From: Brassica napus
Taxonomy: Eukaryota; Streptophyta; Magnoliopsida; Brassicales; Brassicaceae
Direction of reading: 5' to 3'
Assembly (NCBI RefSeq): GCF_020379485.1
Contig: NC_063451.1
Span: 21,000,630 to 21,064,629, forward strand
DNA length: 64,000 nucleotides
The stretch's first letter is position 1, and the number at the start of each line of letters is the position of its first letter. Below are positions 57,150 through 64,000 of this stretch, one piece after another. Made by a program: the position numbers and the translations under genes. The notes under the pieces were generated by a model that saw nothing but the letters and a program-made list of their open reading frames with translations, searched no databases and had not been told where the DNA came from.

Positions 57150-58222
57150 GGACAACAAAATAGTCAGGCTCGCGACTTTAAACAAGCGCTGAGTGGGAGG
57201 CAACCCACATGGTTTGATTTTCTTTCTCTTTTGTGATTATGTTTTCTTGTGTGAATTGATTTTTGGTTGTGTTTTTAGATGATTTTCAGGCATGTATCAC
57301 GATCAGGCAGAGATCGATCGATCCTAAAGAAACAGAACGGGCGATCCATGTAAGAGATCGGTCGATCCGACACGTATGGATCGGTCGATCTAAGGCGCTC
57401 ACGACACCGCTGCTGGACCTGAGGCAGCGGAGGACTCTGACGATGATGGAGCCTTGGAGAGGCGCTCCAAGAGGCGCACTGACCGCAGCGCCTGATCGGT
57501 AATCTCTCTTGGAATTATTTTCACACCGAGACGGTGTGAAGTAAGTCTGGGGGAGGATGCTACTTATGTACCATATTGCTTTTATTTCTCTTATTTTCTT
57601 AGTTTATCGGATTTGATTTTTTTTTTAAAAAAAAAAAAAAAAATCTACGTATTTTTCTCAGACCCTGTGATGATTATTAGACTATTTCCTTGTGTGTTGT
57701 GCATTACATTTCATATTGGCCATTTTTCAGGACTGTTAGCGCAGACAAACCGAGGAACCACTTGACCAAGCAACCTCTCCTTAAATCTTTTATCAAGTCT
57801 CGGTGAATTGTAATCGACTCAAATATTTTTGACCATTAATGAATTTAATTTCTTTTGACCAGGAATCAACATCAGGAAACGGTACACCATATACACATTC
57901 AGGATTTTCTTTACCACATTTTACCACTCTTTAATAATCCTGAATGGCCAGACTCATCAATAGTTTGGTACCTCACCTACACCTTACCCTTTTATTTCAT
58001 CTCCATGCATTCTTACACACTGATCATATGTGCATACATGTGCAAAAACAATGGAGAGATTAGGGTAGACATGGTTCATCCGACTGCTTAGGTAGGATCG
58101 GAACATTTAGGTGGTTAGACACGGACTTGTGTGTCTAGAGGTGTAAATAGAAAAATTGGGTGTTGTAAGTGTGTGATTGCATCGCAGTGTATATATTCGA
58201 TTTCGGTTTGTATAAGTTTTCG

Positions 58223-58257
<35 letters not shown>

Positions 58258-58832
58258 AAAAAAAAAAAAAAAAAAAAGAGTTCATGTTTATATCTCATTC
58301 AATAGATTTGATTTAGACATTTTATTTTTATTTTGTTTTTATTTTGTGTACCAGAGATGATGCGTTGTTTAAATTTGGGGTTAGAGTTTGAGATTTGTTG
58401 GGTTTTGATCATTAGAAACTTGAGCAGTTCGAAAACGTGGTTATCAATATACTCGGTTTCTCCAGCTATTTTGCATAATGTTTTGCATTTTTTGTTATCG
58501 CTGATACCCACAAACACTTGAGCCTCACCTAATTAAACACTAAAACAGCCTCCCAAACACCGAGCCCGTTATACCTGATGGAGATATCTTTGGTGGAAAG
58601 GTCACGCACTTTTTAATGAATGTAAAGAGTTGATTACTTGAAACTGAGACTTGCAGGTCTGAAATATGGAAAGGTTTGCGCGGTCTTGGTGGGGATTTGG
58701 AATGAATGCCTTGACAGTCTCTGATTTAAGTGGTTAGCGAAATCACAAGGTAAGGTCTACTGAGGGTTAGTGAGCTCCTAAATTTTAATCCTCTTTACTT
58801 GAGGACAAGCAAAGATTCAAGTCTGGGGGAGT
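57150..58832 (+). other. Noncoding 3' region of the Athila-type element
   Basis: Where Athila elements often carry an env-like frame, there is none longer than ~80 codons. It contains four GATCGGTCGATC-type motifs (57310-57395), an internal polypurine-like GTCTGGGGGAGG at 57545-57556, poly-A runs near 57629-57642 and 58226-58276, and the terminal polypurine tract at 58821-58832. Confidence 0.75.
58817..58832 (+). other. Polypurine tract of the Athila-type element
   Basis: Purine-rich TCAAGTCTGGGGGAGT directly before the 3' LTR; the usual plus-strand primer position. Confidence 0.8.
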
Positions 58833-60155
58833 TGATATTCCGTGTTTTTAACGGTTTTAAACTCGTTTTGGAGCAATTAAATGGTCGGTTTTAATTAATG
58901 TTTTGGTCTATTTGATGCGTTTTGGTGTTCTTAAGTGTAATATGCAGGTTACTAGATAGCTTGAAAGAAAAGAACGCATTCGGGATTTATTCAGAAGCAA
59001 GATGGACCGAACAATGGACCGAATGAAGTATTGATCGCACAGAGCACGAGATCGACCGATCCGGTCTACCTGGATCGACCGATCCCAGGCTTTCATACAC
59101 GAGATCGACCGATCCGAGCCATGTGGATCGACCGATCTCAGGCGCTACGGGCTCCACACGCACAAACGAGCTTTTCACTCCTTTTTACCCACTCCCCTCA
59201 ATAATTCACAAAAGAACTCGACCTTGGAGACTCAGAAAAGACCAGGGGCGACCAAGGAGGAGATTTACAAGTTCTAGAGAGAAGATTTGAGTGTTTTGTA
59301 CTTGTTTTTGTGTGATTTGTGAAGATTTGTAAAGGAGTTCATCTCAAAACCATTTGGAGAAGATCTTCTGAACCTTTACTCTGTTTTAATACAATCTTAT
59401 CATGTTTTCTTCATCAAAATCGTTTTGTTCTTGCTTAGTTATGTGTGAGTAGTCATCTAGTTGGGTTTAGGGGTTCTCATAGGGGATTTCTTGATGTTTT
59501 GATCCATAAAACGTGTGTAGACTAAGGGATTACGTTTTGGTTCTTCATCTAATGGATTTCTTACTGCTTGAACTGAATTGATCACTTAGTTCATGATATT
59601 AGATTGTTTGATGCACCGAAAGTGATTGTTTGAACTTCCGAAAATACTTTAGATGAGCAAAGTGTCCTTAACCCTCGGAAGTTGATGTTATTGCGCTTTG
59701 TGAACATATTGAACCTGTTCTTAATGCTTGTTTAGAAATTGAAACTCAGCGGAAGTTAGTGTGGAGATTTCTATAACATAGAGAATTAGCGCTACGGAAG
59801 TAGGTTAATTCTAATATCGTGTTTGAGTTCTAGACGGTTCTTAATATATCCCTGTGTCTTCCATTAATTGTATCTTGATTAAAAAGAAATCCCTGAGAAT
59901 TCCCAATGCCCAACGTTTGTTTTAAAATAGTTTTCAAATCGTTTAAATAATCTTTTTACATGCTTGTTTATGCTTTGTGACACTAGAGAAAATTAAATAA
60001 AAACCATCAAAAATATATTTTGATTCGCTGTAGCTATTAACTTATCTGCAACTCTACGTGTGATCATCGGTCCCTGTGGATTCGATCCCGTATTACTACT
60101 GCGTACTTTACTGTGCACTTGCAGTTAGATAATCGGGTTAAAACTCGAGACATCA
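58833..60155 (+). repeat. 3' LTR of Athila-type element
   Basis: 1,323 bp, same length as the 5' LTR, ending CATCA directly before the second CATAC. Confidence 0.96.
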
Positions 60156-61012
60156 CATACGACTTACTAGTAAGTCGTCCCAGACCCTAAATTTAACCCC
60201 TAAACTAAATTGACTAAATTAACTAACTAACCACGTTATAAAGCCGTAGTTATACTTAAATAATGTTTACTATACACAGAAATAAACACACTTAGGTAAA
60301 TTTTAAAGTTTTCAAAAAAACATTTATGCATTCCAAAATCTAACCCTAAGAACACATACAATACTACAACATATGTTGGCAAAGCCTAAACCAAAGAATA
60401 TCATGACTCACTACTTTCACTCATCTATGTTGAAAACAATTAAATTTTGTTATATCTTAATTTATATCTCTTAAAACATATGTTAATTACATGATTTCAA
60501 TTTTTTACTTATCAAAATATTTTTTACAAAAAATTTAAATTATTTCTAAGTAGAACTAGACCAGACGACTTACGAGGGTTAAAAACGTAAAAAATTTCGG
60601 TTTTTTTGTTTGTCCACAAGGGGCTGGTTGTAATTTCAATAGCCTTTTATGTTACTTTTTCATTTGATTCAAGTTTGGGTTTACTTTTGTGTTTGAAATC
60701 AAGTTGTGATTCATATTTGGCAACTTTCCCATCATTTGGAGTGATAAATATCTCTCTCTTTCTTTCTTTTCTATTTGTTTCAATGATTTTTAATATTGAA
60801 GTGCCATATTTTTTTTATGTTGAATGTAAATAAGAGTTTATACATTTTATTAATACTTATTTATCTGTAACATGACACTTCACATTAGCAACAATCGGTT
60901 AAAAGTGAGATTTATATATACTTTATCAATAATTTAAAGATTGTTTGAAAACTTATTATTTTCAAATAACTGGTTTAAAATTATTTTAAAATTCTATTAG
61001 TTTTAAAAGTGA
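60156..61012. other. Unit boundary dyad and AT-rich flank before M4
   Basis: Begins with the second half of the interrupted palindrome pair (ACGACTTACTAGTAAGTCGT at 60160), then matches 42918-43753 closely. No gene. Confidence 0.6.
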
Positions 61013-61016
61013 TATT

Positions 61017-62954
61017 GTTTTGAAGATGATGATGATGATTTGGTCGAAGATGAAAATCATGATGGGGAGGAAGATGATGGGAAGGAGGACGATGGGTTGG
61101 AGGATGTTGGTATTTCTATTGTTGCTGAAGCGGACGAGAATGGTGAGGATTACAGTGTTTATGGAAAGGTTGAAGATGAGGATGAGGAAGATGATAATAT
61201 GTGTTTTGAAGATATCAAAAAGATTGAAGGAGGAAGATCGAATGGTAACAGTATCTATGTAAACCCAGAGTTTTGTTAGCAAGGATGCACTGCTTTCCGA
61301 GCTGCGGTTGACAGCAGTGAGGTTTAGGTTCTCCTTCAGAATATACAAGTCAACGAAAACTCTCCTTGTGACAACATGTCCGGTTAGTGGTTGTCAATGG
61401 AAGGTCAGAGCGAGTGTGAAACATGGGACAAACACGTTTTGGGTAACAAAGTATGTGGAAAAACATACATGCTCAGTGGGAGACCGACTCGCTCAGCGGA
61501 GATATTGTACTCCGAAGTATGTTGGTAGGCTTTTCATTGATCGTGTTGGAATCATTGATGGGTTGAATCCACAGCATATCACTGATGCAATGAAGAACAT
61601 GTTTGGCATGACGCTTGATTACACCACTTCATACAGAGTACTTTTATATGCACAAACATTGGTGAGAGGATCAGCAGAAGATGGGTATTCGCGTTTGCCA
61701 TCATATCTCGAGCAAATCTCCTTAGCAAATCCCGATTCTATCACGGCTATAGAACTTGATTCTATCAATAGATTTAAGTATCTATTTCTCTCTTTAGGAG
61801 CTTCTATCATAGGTTTTAAGTATCAGAGAAGGGTCATTGTGGTGGATGGGACTCACCTAAGTGGGAAGTATGGAGGTGTTATGTTAGTTGCAGCCGCACA
61901 AGATGAGAATTTTCAGATATTTCCATTGGCTTTTGGGATCGTAGATGCTGAAGATGAACCTTCTTGGGAATGGTTTTTCACAAAATTGGCTAGTTGTGTA
62001 TCTGATGAGCAGCCTCTGGTGATAGTCTCCGACCGGCACGCGGCCATTAAAAGTGCGTGTGATAAGGTGTTTCCTTGGGCAACCCGAGGAATATGTTATT
62101 ATCACCTTCAAGAATACATTGTCAAAAAGTATAAAGGGAAACATCTCTTGTACTTGGTGAAAGGTGCTGCTTATGCTCATACGGTTTCAGATTTTGACCG
62201 GTACATGGCTGAGATACGGAGTGCAAACCCGGACCTTGCAACGTATTTGGAGAATGCTGACGTCAGCATATGGTCAAGGGTTTATTGTCAGGGGGACAGG
62301 TACAACATAAAGACAAGCAACATCGCTGAATCTATTAATTCCGCTTTGAAGCGAGCTAGAGGATTTCCGGTTTAGTTCCTGTTGGAGTTCATAAGGGAGA
62401 AGCTAGGAAAGTGGTTTTGGAAAAGGAGAGAAGATGCTTTGAGTCTCCCAACTCAACATAGTCGAGGTGTTGAATACTTGCTTGCTGTTTGATCGGAGAT
62501 AGCAGATACGATGACGGTAGAACCAATTGATGGATGGCGATTCTTTGTGAAAGGTGGCAAAATGGACTGTGTGGTTGATTTGGAACATGGAAAGTGTGAT
62601 TGTGGTGTCTATGCAGTGGAGAAAATACCTTGCTCTCATGCTATAGCTGCTGGAACATCTGCTGGTTTGCATATCTTCACACTTGTATGTCCAGTGTATT
62701 CAAAGGATTTTTTGTTTGCAGGATACTCAGAGAATATATATCCTTGTGTTGGACAACAAGTTGAGGAACGCACATGCTTTCCTCCGGATGTAAAGCGTGG
62801 TCCGGGAAGACAGAAGAAATCAAGATGTCAATCTTGGTTGGAGCTATCCAGGATGAGATGACGCAAACCCCGAAAGCAACACAGGGTTTATAGATGCTCA
62901 AAATGCAAGGAAACTGGCCATACGAAACCACAATGTAAGTCGTCCAGTGTTTAG
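61017..62954 (+). pseudogene. mudrA: MULE transposase mudrA, copy M4 (5'-truncated, broken)
   Basis: Almost a base-for-base copy of M3: same truncation point in the acidic linker, same +1 C, same three stops (62373-62375 TAG, near 62490 TGA, 62859-62861 TGA). A private change is Trp to Cys in the KSRCQSW stretch near 62828. Sharing every M3 lesion shows it was copied by tandem duplication, not by independent transposition. Confidence 0.92.
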
Positions 62955-63388
62955 TCTTCCAGAAGACCTTCAATTAAGTCGTCCAGAAGGTCGTCCAGTT
63001 AGTCGTTCAGGGTTTTTTCTTCCAGAAGACCTTCAAGTAAGTCATCCAGTGTCTAGTCTTCCAGAAGACCTTCAATTAAGTCGTCCAGAAGGTCGTGCAG
63101 TTAGTCGTCCAGGGTTTTTTTTCTAGAAGACCTTCAAGTTAGTCGTCCAGTGTTTAGTCTTCCAGAAGACCTTCAATTAAGTCGTCCAGAAGGTCGTCCA
63201 GTTAGTCGTCCAGGGTTTTTTCTTCCAAAAGACCTTCAATTAAGTCATCCAGAAGGTCGTCTAGTTAGTCGTCCAGGTTTGTTTCTTCCAGAAGACCTTC
63301 AAGTTAGTCGTCTAGTGTTTAGTCTTCTAGAAGACCTTCAATTAAGTCGTCCAGAAGGTCGTCCAGTTAGTTCTCCAGTGTTTCCTCT
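62935..63388. repeat. MULE tail minisatellite after M4
   Basis: Same array as after M3, with a few substitutions (for example CAGGTTTGTTTCTTCC). Confidence 0.85.
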
Positions 63389-63766
63389 ATGTATTAAAAA
63401 TTTGTGTTATGAACTTATATGTGTCAACTTCTTTGTCAAATTGCACTACCAAACAAATTTGAGATGGTCTTGCCCTTTATATTATCCGAAATATAGTTAC
63501 AAAAGGTTACTGCTCAGAAGACTTTCCAGACTACTTATAGTTAAGTCGTCCAACATTCTAGACGACTTAACTGTAAGTCTTCTGCGCAGAATATAGTTAC
63601 AAAATAGAGATCAAGTTCGAATACAAAATAGGCATCAATTTCAAATACACACATCAGCCTAATCTATCATACAAAATAATCTAACGTAGCCTATTTATCA
63701 CCCCTCATACGCACCCAGGTTGGCATCATTGTTCTTGTTTTCGAACTCATGCACATCAGGAAGCTC
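63389..63766. other. Post-tail MULE segment after M4
   Basis: Conserved noncoding segment leading into the next Ulp1 copy. Confidence 0.6.
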
Positions 63767-64000
63767 TTAAAATATATCCATCGCCATCTTATCCCTCATA
63801 GTCTTCCCGTTGGCCTTAGCAAAGTCTTTTTTACTAAACTCTATCCCAAGAGCATGACATTCAATGTACTTTAGAGTGTACACGCCATAATCACCAGCTC
63901 GGGCAGGAGGTATATTGGTCGGTCTATCATATGTGAATGGCTCCAGGCTGTATTGGGCACGTTGTTCGTCTGAGGAAGCGCACTCAACAAGAAGATAAGG
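63767..64000 (-). pseudogene. MULE-borne Ulp1-like protease, copy U4 (cut by window edge)
   Basis: C-terminal part of exon 5 as in U2/U3, ending at the stop at 63767. The catalytic position again reads Tyr (GDYG near 63892). The rest lies beyond the window and would show whether the tandem array continues. Confidence 0.85.

Larger units (their letters stand above)
49998..60155 (+). mobile_element. Complete Athila-type Ty3/gypsy retrotransposon
   Basis: 10,158 bp with two 1,323-bp LTRs, a tRNA-Asp primer site, one long gag-pol frame and a polypurine tract, flanked by the 5-bp duplication CATAC (49993-49997 and 60156-60160). Comparing the LTRs by eye I find three mismatches, so the insertion is recent. 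It interrupts the palindrome pair at a MULE unit boundary. Gag and pol are typical of the Athila lineage. The usual env-like frame is not seen between pol and the 3' LTR. Confidence 0.96.
38631..64000. repeat. Tandem array of ~7.1-kb MULE units
   Basis: The order tail array, Ulp1 (-), boundary dyads, AT flank, mudrA (+) repeats with a period of 7,101 bp (39403 to 46504). The next interval is 17,263 bp, which is 7,100 plus the 10,163-bp Athila insertion with its target duplication. At least two full units and part of a third lie in the window. Confidence 0.92.

Noticed and set aside
58107..58298. Phe-rich reverse frame near 58.2 kb
   Set aside because: It is the complement of poly-A runs in the 3' region of the retrotransposon.
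57150..58832. Env-like gene of the Athila element
   Set aside because: No frame of useful length, no signal peptide or membrane segments in a coherent frame.

Overview
The window is plant nuclear DNA, almost certainly from a Brassicaceae genome (Brassica or a close relative). The evidence is AT-rich intergenic DNA, Helitrons with Arabidopsis/Brassica-type termini, an Athila-type Ty3/gypsy element primed by tRNA-Asp, Ty1/copia remains, Mutator-like elements (MULEs) carrying a second DUF1985/Ulp1-protease gene, and small secreted defensin-like (DEFL) genes. It is a transposon-dense, repeatedly duplicated region with very few candidate host genes. I saw no rRNA, tRNA or CRISPR features. All calls were made by reading the sequence, without database searches.

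Layout. (1) 1-2558: 3' part of a Ty1/copia element with its 3' LTR. (2) 2802-5706: a plus-strand Helitron with a clean 5' TC, a 3' hairpin and CTAG. (3) 5031-20689 and 20690-36375: two head-to-tail copies of a ~15.7-kb unit, then the start of a third (36376-37186). Each full copy holds, in order, the 3' end of the first Helitron, AT-rich DNA with a CACTA-like end and a small gene fragment, a solo-LTR-like block, a two-exon DEFL gene, a reverse LTR-like block, a copia scrap, a frameshifted TFIIS N-terminal (LW) domain gene, a PIF/Harbinger-type non-autonomous element, and a MULE with a broken mudrA. Copy A has gained two long-TIR MITEs and a 734-bp duplication. Copy B has gained a 2,229-bp Helitron and a tiny poly-A retroposon. 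(4) 37187 to the end: a second tandem array with a ~7.1-kb period, each unit made of mudrA (+) converging on a DUF1985/Ulp1 gene (-). A young, complete Athila-type element (49998-60155, 5-bp target duplication CATAC) sits inside the third unit, and the matching empty site is readable one unit upstream.

The most unusual theme is a family of short palindromes tied to the MULEs (half-site GACGACTTAC, usually 2-nt spacer, then its reverse complement). They are dispersed in the mudrA 5' region, where in one copy they build a ~700-bp foldback, in the introns of the Ulp1 gene, at unit ends, and, as a diverged tandem form, just after the mudrA stop. Each half carries the plant splice-donor consensus GTAAGT on one strand, so a full palindrome has a donor on both strands. 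Several rearrangement breakpoints fall in the tandem form. All four mudrA copies are broken by stops or frameshifts, and the Ulp1 copies have lost the catalytic Cys (three of four) and probably the catalytic His. The array therefore looks non-autonomous, maintained by segmental duplication rather than by its own transposition.

The only plausible functional host genes are the two DEFL copies, whose spliced coding sequences appear to differ by one base, in the signal peptide.
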